Below, piece after piece: positions 17,924 through 27,002 of a DNA stretch of 64,000 nucleotides. Positions within the stretch are counted from its first letter, which is position 1; every line of letters begins with the position of its first letter. The notes under the pieces were generated by a model, which worked only from the letters and a program-made list of their open reading frames with translations, ran no database searches and was not told where the DNA came from. Origin of the DNA: Alkalihalobacillus pseudalcaliphilus (GTDB lineage Bacteria; Bacillota; Bacilli; Bacillales; Bacillaceae_D); contig NZ_JAQQWS010000003.1 of NCBI RefSeq assembly GCF_028610675.1, forward strand, positions 186,001 to 250,000. Reading direction: 5' to 3'. The position numbers and the translations under genes are program-made.

Positions 17924-19977
17924 CTACTCCGATTTGTGAATAGCTCACTTTTTATTTCTTCTAATATCGATACACCATTGGCAGGTATATTTAATGACTC
18001 CTTCTGTTCTTCTCCTGTGTGGATATCCAAATAACCTTGTTCAATTTCTATCATTACATCGTAGGAATTATGATTGAGAATGAATAGAAATGTCTTTTCA
18101 TCCTTCGATCTCGCCATAACTTCTACACCCTCTACTTTAGGAAGTAATGAGCTAATCCCCAAATTTTGAGACTGCAGCTTCATAAAATCGTTGATAAAAC
18201 CTTGTTCTGCACTTGTTCCAATATAAATAGCTTTCCCTTTACCAACTTGATGAGAAGTAACAACCGGTGTTCCTTGATAAAAATCCGAACCATACTCTGC
18301 CAGTACTTCTGCACCCTCTGTATGAATGAGGTCAAATAAAAGGTGACAATCATATTGTTCTTTTAGCACATTACCTGTTTCTTTAATAATTACTTGATTA
18401 GAGTGGGCAGGATCCATGGCATCGATTTCTTCCACCCAAATTCCCAATAACTCCTTTAGTTCACCAGGATAACCACCTAATGTAACGAGATCATGCTCAT
18501 TGACAATCCCACTAAAAAAGGTCGTGATAAAGGTTCCTCCTTGTTGCACAAACTCGGTTAGCTTCTTGGCATAGCCTTTTTTGACCATATAGAGGACTGG
18601 TGCGATAACCAGATCATAATCTAATAAATGATCATTCACACTAACCATATCTACAGGAATGTTATGATCGTAAAAGGCCTTATAATACTTATGGACCTCT
18701 TCTACGTAATCTAGTGAAACAGTTGGACCGCTTGAAAGATCAATTGCCCATCGATTTTCCCAATCATACACAATCGCCACTTTTGCCTGTACCCGTGAAT
18801 CAATAATTTTATCTGAAAGTTCCGCTAATTCACTACCTAGCTTTACTACTTCCTTAAAGACACGTGTATGCTCGTGGCCAACATGCTCAATAACAGCTCC
18901 ATGAAATTTTTCACAAGCACCAATGGACCGCCTCAATTGGAAAAACATGACCGTATCTGCACCGTGTGCAATTGCTTGATAACTCCAAAGTCGCATAACA
19001 CCAGGCCTTTTTAACGAATTATACGGTTGCCAATTTTGTTGGCTAGGTGTTTGCTCCATTAACATAAATGGTTGACCTTGTTTTAGCCCCCTCATCAAAT
19101 CATGTGTCATTGCTATGAGACTAGTTGGCGTATGGATACCGGGGTAACTATCCCAAGATACGATATCCATGGCTTTACCCCATTTAAAATAATCTAACTC
19201 AGGATAGGTACCCATTAAATTGGTCGTAATCGGCAGATGTGGCGTATGCTTCTTTAAGGCATCATGTTCTAATTGATAACAGGCTAACAGACTTTCAGAT
19301 TGGAAGATCCTATAGTCTAAAGAAATTCCTTGAAAAGCACTGACATTGCCTTCCCCTTCCTCACTTAATGCATTCGGAACAACAATTTCATCCCATTCAT
19401 AAAAAGTATGCCCCCAAAATGTCGTGTTCCAAGCTTTATTCAGTGCTTCTAAACACAGATACTTTTCCTTGAGCCATTTTCTAAACGCGTTAGCACAATT
19501 TTCGCAATAACAATAACCTCCATATTCATTGGAGACATGCCATATAAGCACGGCAGGGTTTCCTTTAAATCTTTTGCCTAACTGGTCCGCCATTTGTTCT
19601 GCAAAATGGCGATAAGTAGGACTGTTTGGACACGAGTTGTGTCTACCACCAAAAGCCCTTTTCCTCCCTTGGAAATCAACACGAAGAACATCTGGATATT
19701 TGCTTGCCATCCAAGCAGGGTGTGCGGCTGTACTTGTCGCTAGACACGTGTAAATCCCCTGCTGGTAAAGTCTATCAATATGCTCTTCTAAGTCATCAAA
19801 CCTATAAGTCTTCTCATCCAGTTGATTTAAAGCCCAAGAAAAAACATTAAGCGTTACGATATTAATACCTGCTAATTTAAACATTCGAATATCCTCTTCC
19901 CAAATACGAGGATCCTGCCATTGCTCTGGGTTATAATCGCCACCATACCAGATAGTAGGAAGTTTATCACTAATCAT
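17920..19977 (-). CDS. GH42 beta-galactosidase
   Basis: Enzyme of 685 residues. It opens with WYGGDYNPEQW, the GH42 hallmark. The acid/base Glu lies near residue 151 in WHVSNEYGGYC and the nucleophile near 307 in MLMEQTPSQQNW. A zinc-binding Cys cluster is partly visible in CYCENC. A trimerisation domain (about 395-600) and a small C-terminal beta domain follow. There is no signal peptide. It would remove beta-1,2-linked galactose from imported xyloglucan oligosaccharides before the alpha-xylosidase acts. It begins 14 bp after the GH5 gene and overlaps the GH95 gene, forming a three-gene operon. Confidence 0.95.
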   Translation of the reverse strand: MISDKLPTIWYGGDYNPEQWQDPRIWEEDIRMFKLAGINIVTLNVFSWALNQLDEKTYRFDDLEEHIDRLYQQGIYTCLATSTAAHPAWMASKYPDVLRVDFQGRKRAFGGRHNSCPNSPTYRHFAEQMADQLGKRFKGNPAVLIWHVSNEYGGYCYCENCANAFRKWLKEKYLCLEALNKAWNTTFWGHTFYEWDEIVVPNALSEEGEGNVSAFQGISLDYRIFQSESLLACYQLEHDALKKHTPHLPITTNLMGTYPELDYFKWGKAMDIVSWDSYPGIHTPTSLIAMTHDLMRGLKQGQPFMLMEQTPSQQNWQPYNSLKRPGVMRLWSYQAIAHGADTVMFFQLRRSIGACEKFHGAVIEHVGHEHTRVFKEVVKLGSELAELSDKIIDSRVQAKVAIVYDWENRWAIDLSSGPTVSLDYVEEVHKYYKAFYDHNIPVDMVSVNDHLLDYDLVIAPVLYMVKKGYAKKLTEFVQQGGTFITTFFSGIVNEHDLVTLGGYPGELKELLGIWVEEIDAMDPAHSNQVIIKETGNVLKEQYDCHLLFDLIHTEGAEVLAEYGSDFYQGTPVVTSHQVGKGKAIYIGTSAEQGFINDFMKLQSQNLGISSLLPKVEGVEVMARSKDEKTFLFILNHNSYDVMIEIEQGYLDIHTGEEQKESLNIPANGVSILEEIKSELFTNRSR

Positions 19978-19991
19978 AGTTGTTCACCTCT

Positions 19992-22067
19992 TTAAATAGA
20001 CACGGGTTGATTTTTCGTACGTACTCTCTTCATTAAAAGACTGAGTAAAATAAACAAGCTTCCTAGTAATAGGAAATTATATGAATTGGTAGCTGTATCA
20101 GGCAATAAGTGATTTCCATGTTCACTTGTTTTTTCTCCGTTCGGAGGTGGGTTCATACCTCCTGCTTCAATCCCTAGTGCACCTTCATTTTTCTCACCAT
20201 TCTCCTCATCCGTCCCACGCTCCTCTTCCTTATCATCTTTTCCTTTTGCTGGTGGACCCTCACCATTCTCTTTTGGCTTCGATATCTCTTTTTCCTTTTC
20301 TATATCCGTTTCTTCTTCAATCTGCTCTTCTTGTTCCTTTTGTTCTTCCTCCTTATCTAATGAAAGAAAACCAATAACATGTTCACCATTTTTCTGTAAT
20401 GTATAGTCCAATTGCTCCCCGCTCCAGAAGTAAAAGGTAAGCTCCGTTTCTCCGTCCTCTAACTCGTTAAAAAACCGTCCGTAAGGGAAAGTCAATTCGT
20501 TGTCCTCATAGTTTGGTGAAAAGGCATATCCGAACTCTTTAAATGTCGTCCAATCATGTGGCCCCGCTGGACTTCCGTCAGGATAGACAGCCTCCATAGT
20601 TTTCAAATGAGAACCGTTAAACTCTATTGGAATAGTGAAATCATCAACATTACCCTCTGCCTCTCCTATAATAGGTGTATGATAGGCATAAACCTTAATA
20701 TACCAATCGCTTCCATGGTCAAATGCTATTGTAAATACGCCTTTTTCTCCAACACTATTAAAATCTTTAACTACTTCTTTGATGATACTAGCTTTAATAG
20801 TGAGCGTTTCACCTTCAATGGTGTAATCATGTTCATTTAATAACGCCCCATCTAAACGAATTTCTTCTAAAATACGACCATTTAATTGAAGCTGAAATTC
20901 ATGGTCTAGTATCTCCTCATCTTTATCAACATAAAGATAGTTAGCACTTGCTGTTGCTGAACGCCCCTCCCAGCTTGCTTTCATCATTTCGAACAGTTCA
21001 CCATCAGCCCATTCATAATTAGTTCTATTAAAATGTTGGCCGTTATCCCACAGCATGTGAGCGATCCCTTTTTCTTGTACGTAATGAATCATATATTCAA
21101 AGAACTTTAGTTTTTCACCTTGCTGCACAACGCCTGTGTGAGTGTCAAAACCTAATAAGCCATATTCCCCCAAAACAACAGGTATTCCTCTATCAAGTAA
21201 TGTTTGTTCAACACGGTCAAACGTTTCGTGAATATGTTGAATGGAATCTTGCTCAAAATGAGTATAACCTGCTACATTCACACTAAATGGCCAAAATCCA
21301 TAAAAATGAACAGTACCAATTAAATAAGGATCATCTAGCTGTTCGATTTTTTCATACAAATCCTCAAGTTGATTTTGATGGTCGGGACTTGCATCTAATG
21401 TCGGTAAAACAAGTGGTCTTACTTCATTTAGAGCACCAGAATTCCTTACAATATCAAAAAAAGAATCATTCAACTGGTCCAAGAAAGCTTGCTTTTCTTG
21501 CTCTTGACCATAAAACCTAGGTTCATTAATACTTTCAAACATCAGCTCAATTGGATAGTCCTTAAAATGATCGCCTAATTGTAACCAAATCGCTTCAAAC
21601 CGCTCTAAAGATTGTTGATTCTCATTGTACATGCCCTCTTCTAACCATAGCCATGAATCGTGATGGACATTAATCATGACGAATAAATCTTCTTCTAGCG
21701 ACCAATTTACGACTTGTGTAACTCTACTTAGGAAATCTTCGTCAATTAAGTAATCCGGCCCTAATTCCATCCTCTGATCAAATGTAATTGGAATTCGAAT
21801 ACTCTTAAATCCTTGTTCAGCAATCTCTTCAATGAGCTTTTTTGTAACAAATGGATTGCCCCAAGCTGTTTCATCATCACCTACAGCATCAAATGAATTC
21901 CCTAGATTCCAACCCGGTTGCATGTCTTGAACATATTCATTAATATCATACAACGGTCCCTCCTGCTTAGATGCCTCACCAGTACTCACGAAAAAGAATA
22001 AACTAACACCGAAAAAAGCGATAACGATATAAAAAGTCTGGAAACGACGCCTCTTTAATAATTCCAT
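19992..22067 (-). CDS. Cell-wall-anchored GH5 (subfamily 4-like) endoglucanase/xyloglucanase with X2 and CBM46 modules
   Basis: Secreted multidomain enzyme of 691 residues. A signal peptide (about 1-33) leads into a GH5 barrel that begins GWNLGNSFDA. The acid/base Glu lies near 182 in FESINEPR and the nucleophile near 302 in VLGEYGL. An X2/Ig-like module (about 365-455) and a CBM46-like module (about 460-570) follow. This GH5_4-X2-CBM46 order is known from Bacillus halodurans Cel5B, whose CBM46 helps xyloglucan cleavage. An acidic, Glu/Lys-rich linker then leads to a sortase motif LPDTA at 655, a hydrophobic helix and KRVRTK. It probably starts xyloglucan attack at the cell surface. Confidence 0.93.
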   Translation of the reverse strand: MELLKRRRFQTFYIVIAFFGVSLFFFVSTGEASKQEGPLYDINEYVQDMQPGWNLGNSFDAVGDDETAWGNPFVTKKLIEEIAEQGFKSIRIPITFDQRMELGPDYLIDEDFLSRVTQVVNWSLEEDLFVMINVHHDSWLWLEEGMYNENQQSLERFEAIWLQLGDHFKDYPIELMFESINEPRFYGQEQEKQAFLDQLNDSFFDIVRNSGALNEVRPLVLPTLDASPDHQNQLEDLYEKIEQLDDPYLIGTVHFYGFWPFSVNVAGYTHFEQDSIQHIHETFDRVEQTLLDRGIPVVLGEYGLLGFDTHTGVVQQGEKLKFFEYMIHYVQEKGIAHMLWDNGQHFNRTNYEWADGELFEMMKASWEGRSATASANYLYVDKDEEILDHEFQLQLNGRILEEIRLDGALLNEHDYTIEGETLTIKASIIKEVVKDFNSVGEKGVFTIAFDHGSDWYIKVYAYHTPIIGEAEGNVDDFTIPIEFNGSHLKTMEAVYPDGSPAGPHDWTTFKEFGYAFSPNYEDNELTFPYGRFFNELEDGETELTFYFWSGEQLDYTLQKNGEHVIGFLSLDKEEEQKEQEEQIEEETDIEKEKEISKPKENGEGPPAKGKDDKEEERGTDEENGEKNEGALGIEAGGMNPPPNGEKTSEHGNHLLPDTATNSYNFLLLGSLFILLSLLMKRVRTKNQPVSI

Positions 22068-22090
22068 GTACGAATACCTCCTCTCAAAAT

Positions 22091-22104
22091 TTAAAACGCT
22101 TTCA
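22091..22104 (-). promoter_or_regulatory. cre-like CcpA site upstream of the GH5-GH42-GH95 operon
   Basis: Minus-strand TGAAAGCGTTTTAA matches the cre core with a mismatch near the 3' end. Its placement, 24-37 bp before the start codon, mirrors the site before the kinase gene. Confidence 0.55.
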
Positions 22105-22189
22105 TCTTTAAGCTTAATAGAGAGGGAATTAGGAAAATACTAGACAAATTAGCTTAGTTTTTATATAAAAACTAGTGGTTAAAAATAAA

Positions 22190-22212
22190 TAAAAGAGCCC
22201 ATAAGAGCTCTT
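22190..22212 (-). terminator. Terminator of the cytochrome P450 gene
   Basis: AAGAGC and GCTCTT form a 6-bp stem, followed on the minus strand by TTATTTATTTTT, directly after the P450 stop codon. Confidence 0.7.
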
Positions 22213-22228
22213 AGCGATTAAAGTACAC

Positions 22229-23422
22229 TTATAAACTTGTTAACTTGATAGGAAACCTCTTCAAACCACGAATGATAAAACTCTGCCTCCATTCAAGCTC
22301 TGATAAATCAACTGCCAATCGAATATTCGGAAATTGCTCTAATAAAACACGCATTGCAATCTCCGCTTCTAATCTTGCTAGTGGAGCACCTAGGCAATAA
22401 TGAATACCCTTTCCAAACGCAAGGTGAGGACTTTTCTCTCGCTTAATATCAAATTGTTCGGGCTTCTCAAATTCCTCTGAGTCATGATCTGCTGATGCTA
22501 ATGAAACGATGACGTGGTCGCCTTTTTCAACCCTCTGACCCATAAATGTAAAAGATTCACGTGCCCAACGATCTGTGCTAAATTCAACTGGACCATTATA
22601 GCGTAGAAACTCCTCTATTGCTTGTCCCATTCGTTCAGGTTCTTCTTTTAATAGCTGAGCTTGTTCAGGGTGTGTTAATAATGCCAGTAAGCCATTAGCG
22701 ATTAAATTCACGGTTGTTTCATGTCCTGCTACAATTAGTAACATGACGACTCCATATAACTCACGAACCGACAGCCGCTCTCCTTCTTCCTCAGCTAAAA
22801 TTAAATCCGTTAATAAATCTTCTTTTGGTTCACTTCTTCTTTGATGAATGAGCGATTCCAAATAAGCCATAAATTCAATCATCGATTGCTCGTATTGCTC
22901 TTCGGTCACAATGTCAACAAGTACTTTTGACCAGCGCTGGAAAAGGTGCTGATCTTCAGATGGAACACCTAAAAGCTCACAAATCACACGAATTGGGATC
23001 GGAAATGCATAGTCCTCGATGAAATCTACGTCCTTATTCCGCCCCATTCGTTGAGCTTCTTCTTTGGCAATCTCTTCAATTCTACCACTTAGTGCTTTTA
23101 TTTTTTTCGGAGCAAATCCCTTTGCGACTAAGTTCCTTAAGCGTCTATGGTCAGGTGGATCAACAAAAAGCATACTTTGTCCAATTGGTGGAACATTTGC
23201 ATCCGTTATTTCTCCCGGGAAAACGGTTCGCATATCCTTAATAAAACGCTCATCTCTTAAGACCTTCTCTGCTGCTTCATAGGTAAAAGCTAGCCATGAA
23301 GAATTGTGTCCTTCAAACATTCTTACTTTAGCGAATGCATGATGTGGCCTAATGTCTTTATAGTACTCATATGGATTTTGATGGAACTGCTTAGAAAATA
23401 AGTCAATCTCTTTTATTGGCAT
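22229..23422 (-). CDS. Cytochrome P450 (CYP107/CYP109-like)
   Basis: Soluble bacterial P450 of 397 residues. It shows the oxygen-binding helix motif AGHETTVN, the ExxR pair in EEFLRYN, and the haem-binding loop FGKGIHYCLGAPLAR with the Cys ligand. Such enzymes hydroxylate fatty acids, steroids or secondary metabolites with electrons from a ferredoxin or flavodoxin; no redox partner is encoded beside it. The start MPIKEIDLF is chosen for AAAGGGG eight bases upstream, and the upstream open frame runs into a repeat element. It stands alone between the sugar locus and the iron island, with its own terminator. The substrate is unknown. Confidence 0.93.
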   Translation of the reverse strand: MPIKEIDLFSKQFHQNPYEYYKDIRPHHAFAKVRMFEGHNSSWLAFTYEAAEKVLRDERFIKDMRTVFPGEITDANVPPIGQSMLFVDPPDHRRLRNLVAKGFAPKKIKALSGRIEEIAKEEAQRMGRNKDVDFIEDYAFPIPIRVICELLGVPSEDQHLFQRWSKVLVDIVTEEQYEQSMIEFMAYLESLIHQRRSEPKEDLLTDLILAEEEGERLSVRELYGVVMLLIVAGHETTVNLIANGLLALLTHPEQAQLLKEEPERMGQAIEEFLRYNGPVEFSTDRWARESFTFMGQRVEKGDHVIVSLASADHDSEEFEKPEQFDIKREKSPHLAFGKGIHYCLGAPLARLEAEIAMRVLLEQFPNIRLAVDLSELEWRQSFIIRGLKRFPIKLTSL

Positions 23423-23496
23423 AAAAATAACCCCTTTCATCTCTGTTCGTTCTATACTAACGATCATTCTCGATTGATAAGGGAATTCCTGTTGGA

Positions 23497-24368
23497 CTTT
23501 TGTATGAAAGTTACTTATGAGCGATAGTTTGTACCGTGAAGTTAGCTCGTCATACACCTCGCGATCAATGACCTTAGTAGGACAGTGCTCCCTGTTGATT
23601 CAGGCAGACTCCTGATGGTGATCGAGTTGTAAACGTGCCAACAGTTTGAACAGTCGCCACTACTTTTATCTTTGTTGGTGTCGGAGTCGTTTTTGCTCCG
23701 ACATGAGCGTTTTGTATGAAAGTGATGCTAATGATTAGGTGCGGAGTTCTACTTACCGCTACCGAAAATCATGCTCCGCGTCCTGTGGGGTGGCGCTAAG
23801 CTAATCGGCTACGCTGCTGGATCTCAGCTCTGCCACTACATCCCACGGTATTCTCCGCATGACTCGCCCGCTGTGTTACTGCTAAATCTCAAATAAAAAA
23901 ATCTAACACCATTCTTTTAAATGAAAAAGACAAAATCAAATTAAATGAAGTTCCACCAGTTAAAGAGCCAGACACCACTTTCATCTTTGGTGGTGTCGGA
24001 GTCGTTTTTGCTCCGACATGAGCGTTTTGTATGAAAGTTACCCTAAAAGCGATGTGCTCTTCTTCTAAAACCGCTCCGGTTGATGCAGGCTTCATGGTTA
24101 GTGATCTTCTCATACAAAAAAATGATTTAAACAATAATGTACTACCAATAGATAAAGAAGCAAAACCAAATTGAATCAAGTGCTGAGTTGGAAAGGACTA
24201 ATCCTCACTTTCATTTATACTCCAAGGTTTGGCTTCAGTATCTGCACATTAACCCCCTCTTTGTGTAGATACTCCAAGGTTTGGCTTCAGTATCTTATGG
24301 TGGCGATAGATGACTTTCATTTTTGTTAGTGTCGGAGCTGTTTTTAGCTCCGACATCACACAAAGTTG
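23497..24368. repeat. Composite intergenic repeat locus between the P450 and FhuF-like genes
   Basis: No credible gene. It holds a half core at 23497-23511, complete cores at 23662-23723 and 23977-24038, and a degraded one at 24313-24366, all in the same orientation (ACTTT...CAT left, ATGAAAGT right). Each carries the inner hairpin GTCGGAG...CTCCGAC. Fillers match those at 57455-57602, 57665-57922 and 44433-44684 read in reverse. The stretch at 24039-24210 matches nothing else I recognised here. Short open frames in the region are accidental. Confidence 0.8.
24211..24299 (-). repeat. Two copies of the 37-bp GTGCAGATAC palindromic unit
   Basis: On the minus strand, two units at 24263-24299 and 24211-24247 are spaced 52 bp apart with a 15-base spacer, exactly as in the large array at 63315-63923. 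Each has GATACT and AGTAT arms around AAGCCAAACCTTGG. The outer ends are degraded. Confidence 0.8.
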
Positions 24369-24418
24369 CTCTTCTTCTCCTTTATTAGTAGAGGTTATTA
24401 TAGCAGCACCTTTGGTCC

Positions 24419-25132
24419 TTATTTCTTCAATGGACAGACGAGACAATATTCTCCCGTCTCTAGGCACCTTTCTAATTTATAATACATACAGCAGGTTTTT
24501 CGCTTTTCGCCATCTAGTTGTAAGTAAGGAGTGAGTGGATTTTTTTCTAATGCAAAGTAACGGGGTTCAGCGTATTTTATTTGATTAAAGACAGCTATAA
24601 TTCGGTCTCTCTCTATTTCATCATCTACTTTTTTAACTATTTTTCTAAAAATAGAATTGATTCTTACCGCTACATTTTCCCACAAAATTTTTAAAGGTAA
24701 CCTAGTTGTTGCATGTAATTGATTCAAGATAGGTGTCAGATTTTCTTGAAAGGTTTTCTCCAGATATAAGTCCATACAAGCTTCAAACTCCGGCTCTCGT
24801 ACAAGCCCTACATTTTCACTTATGAGGGCAAGATTCTTATCTGTTGTGTAATAACTAGCCTGCTGATTCCAATAAATACAGCCTTTTAAGTTCAAGCATA
24901 CATGCGTGGATGCAGTCAAAACTAAAAAAGCGTAACGTTTAGAGAACATAGAGGATGCCACAAGTTTAGATGGTGAGCCTTGCGTTATTTGCTGTTCTTC
25001 TAAAAAAGCTGAACACTTATCATCTGAGAATAAATCGGAAATAAGTAGGCCATCACTTTCCCCACCATTTATTAGTTTAATGGGCGTGTCATTTAAAGCC
25101 TCTTTGATTTCACTCATATCTAGCTTATTCAT
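24419..25132 (-). CDS. FhuF-like ferric siderophore reductase
   Basis: Protein of 237 residues with the FhuF C-terminal cluster motif: adjacent Cys-Cys in RKTCCMYY followed by CLVCPL, plus one extra Cys between. In FhuF these four cysteines bind an unusual [2Fe-2S] cluster used to reduce iron in hydroxamate siderophores after import. The middle part (LWENVAVRINSIF) also fits the family. It overlaps the upstream ATPase gene by ATGA, so it belongs to the siderophore import operon and acts in the cytoplasm on delivered ferric siderophore. The spacing between the CC and CxxC pairs is longer than in E. coli FhuF. Confidence 0.8.
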   Translation of the reverse strand: MNKLDMSEIKEALNDTPIKLINGGESDGLLISDLFSDDKCSAFLEEQQITQGSPSKLVASSMFSKRYAFLVLTASTHVCLNLKGCIYWNQQASYYTTDKNLALISENVGLVREPEFEACMDLYLEKTFQENLTPILNQLHATTRLPLKILWENVAVRINSIFRKIVKKVDDEIERDRIIAVFNQIKYAEPRYFALEKNPLTPYLQLDGEKRKTCCMYYKLERCLETGEYCLVCPLKK

Positions 25133-25950
25133 AACTTAATAAGTTCCTTCGCTTTATTTGCACGCACTACCTTTCTCCCTTTACCATGTGGAATGCAAAG
25201 TGGCGTACCAAAAAGTGGATCTGATATAATGTCAGCATCTAATTGAAAGACCTCTTTGACCATTACTTTCGTCACAACTTCCTCGGGCTTACCTTGAACA
25301 TATATGCCCTTATCTTTAACAGCAATCATATGATCAGCGTATCGACTAGCCAAGTTTAAATCATGTAACACCATAACAATCGTTCTCTCTTCAGCTTCAT
25401 TTAAATCATATAGTAAATCTAGAATATCAATTTGATGGGTCAAATCGAGATAAGTTGTCGGTTCATCCAAAAGAATCGTATCGGTTTTCTGAGCAAGAGT
25501 CATCGCAATCCAAGCTCTCTGCCTCTGGCCACCTGATAATGAATCTAACGTCTTCGCTCTTAATGGCATCATCCCCGTTACTTGTAGAGCCTCATCAACC
25601 AACCACTCATCTTCTTTTGACCATTGCTTTCTCCAGCTTTGGTGTGGATATCTCCCTTGTTTCACTAGTTGATGAACCGTTAATCCTTCAGGAGAGATGG
25701 GCCCTTGTGGCAACACAGCTAACTTTCTTGCAATTTCTTTCGTTGTCATACTTTTCATTTCTCTGCCATCCAACGAAATTACACCTGTAGCTGGCTTCAT
25801 AAGTCTTGCAAGTGCTCTTAATAATGTAGATTTACCACAGCCATTTGCTCCTACTAATACCGTTATTTTGCCTGTGGGAATTTCTAATTGAAGATCTTCT
25901 ATAATATTTCTCTCACCATAATTCAGTGTTAACGCTTGAGCTTCAATCAT
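25129..25950 (-). CDS. Iron-siderophore ABC transporter ATP-binding protein (FecE/FhuC/YusV type)
   Basis: ATPase of 273 residues with Walker A GANGCGKST, signature LSGGQRQRAWIAMTLAQ, Walker B DTILLDEPTTYLDL and switch His in VLHDLN. The start MIEAQAL is taken because AAGGAGGG lies five bases upstream; the TTG eight codons earlier overlaps this site. It follows two FecCD permeases and overlaps the FhuF-like gene. It is the only ATPase in the iron island, while there are two full sets of binding protein plus permeases. It may power both, as YusV does for several importers in B. subtilis. Confidence 0.93.
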   Translation of the reverse strand: MIEAQALTLNYGERNIIEDLQLEIPTGKITVLVGANGCGKSTLLRALARLMKPATGVISLDGREMKSMTTKEIARKLAVLPQGPISPEGLTVHQLVKQGRYPHQSWRKQWSKEDEWLVDEALQVTGMMPLRAKTLDSLSGGQRQRAWIAMTLAQKTDTILLDEPTTYLDLTHQIDILDLLYDLNEAEERTIVMVLHDLNLASRYADHMIAVKDKGIYVQGKPEEVVTKVMVKEVFQLDADIISDPLFGTPLCIPHGKGRKVVRANKAKELIKL

Positions 25951-25970
25951 CCAATCCCTCCTTATATATT

Positions 25971-27002
25971 TCAATTACGATAAAGTAAGTAAATAAAAAA
26001 TGGGGCACCAATACTAGCCGTAAAAACACCTGCTGGAATATCTGAAGGCAAGAAAGCTGAACGTCCAATTAAATCAGCTGCCATCACAAGGAAACTACCT
26101 ACTAATGCCGATACAGGAATCAGCCCAGCAAATGAACGACCTATTAACGTTCTTGCAATATGTGGGGCCATCAGTCCGATAAAACCAATTCCACCCGCAA
26201 ATGCAACAGCAATTCCTGCTAATACGACACTTATGGCGAGAAAAATGACACGGTAGATTTGTACTTTCACACCTAAACTCGTTGCGATATCATCGCCTAA
26301 TTCTTTGACAGCCATTGTTCTTGCTAAAATATAAGTAAGCAATAAACATAAAAGTAACCAAGGAAACATCAATTGGATATCGCTCCAACTCGCTCCGTAT
26401 AAACTACCTGTTAACCATAAGTAAGATTTCGTTGTAATCGCCGTATCACTCATGACCATCAGCATCGTAACTAATGCATTCATAATGGCTGATATTCCAA
26501 TCCCCATCAATACGAGTCTGATAGGAGTAACTCCTTTACTCCAAGACAATAGGTAAATCAGAGTGGCGACAATCGCAGCACCGATAATAGCGGCGAGTGA
26601 TAGCCATTGAATGCTAACAGCCCCCATAAAATAGCCGATAAATACAATTGCCCCTACCGACCCTCCACTAGTAATCCCGATAATATCCGGCGAAGCAAGT
26701 GGATTTCGAATAATTCCTTGTAAAATTAAACCTGATACAGCAAGTGCGCACCCAACAAAGATCGCTAGAAGTGTTCGCGGTAACCGCCATACGTTGATAA
26801 CAAAATCATATTGAGGGTTTCCTTGCCCAACCAAATGTTTAACTACTTCTATCGGATGAATCCAATCACTACCTATCGATAAGCTACTAAGGAAAAGTAG
26901 TACATTCATAAAAAAGAGAATTAAAAATACGTATACGGTTTTTCTCTCAAATTGAATCGACCATTGCTCATTTTTGGCTCGTATTTGATAATATCTACGC
27001 AT
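25971..27002 (-). CDS. FecCD-family siderophore permease (second subunit, system A)
   Basis: Integral membrane protein of 343 residues with about nine to ten helices. Family motifs are RLPRTLLAIFVGCALAVSG, GIIRNPLASPDIIGI, and GFIGLMAPHIAR before the C-terminal helices. It overlaps the preceding permease gene by eight bases and precedes the ATPase. With its partner it forms the channel that takes up ferric siderophore delivered by the lipoprotein encoded upstream. The siderophore type cannot be told from the sequence. Confidence 0.93.
   Translation of the reverse strand: MRRYYQIRAKNEQWSIQFERKTVYVFLILFFMNVLLFLSSLSIGSDWIHPIEVVKHLVGQGNPQYDFVINVWRLPRTLLAIFVGCALAVSGLILQGIIRNPLASPDIIGITSGGSVGAIVFIGYFMGAVSIQWLSLAAIIGAAIVATLIYLLSWSKGVTPIRLVLMGIGISAIMNALVTMLMVMSDTAITTKSYLWLTGSLYGASWSDIQLMFPWLLLCLLLTYILARTMAVKELGDDIATSLGVKVQIYRVIFLAISVVLAGIAVAFAGGIGFIGLMAPHIARTLIGRSFAGLIPVSALVGSFLVMAADLIGRSAFLPSDIPAGVFTASIGAPFFIYLLYRN

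Noticed and set aside
23423..23557. Extended N-terminus of the P450
   Set aside because: The upstream codons have no ribosome site, include half of a repeat core and do not look like P450; the start at 23422 has AAAGGGG at good spacing.
23662..24038. Core hairpins as plain transcription terminators
   Set aside because: The T run of the hairpin lies in the loop, not after the stem, and the cores often occur in pairs away from gene ends.
23889..24467. Two small minus-strand open frames (96 and 72 codons)
   Set aside because: They lie wholly or mostly in repeat cores and fillers that recur elsewhere in other frames, and the second overlaps the FhuF-like gene end.
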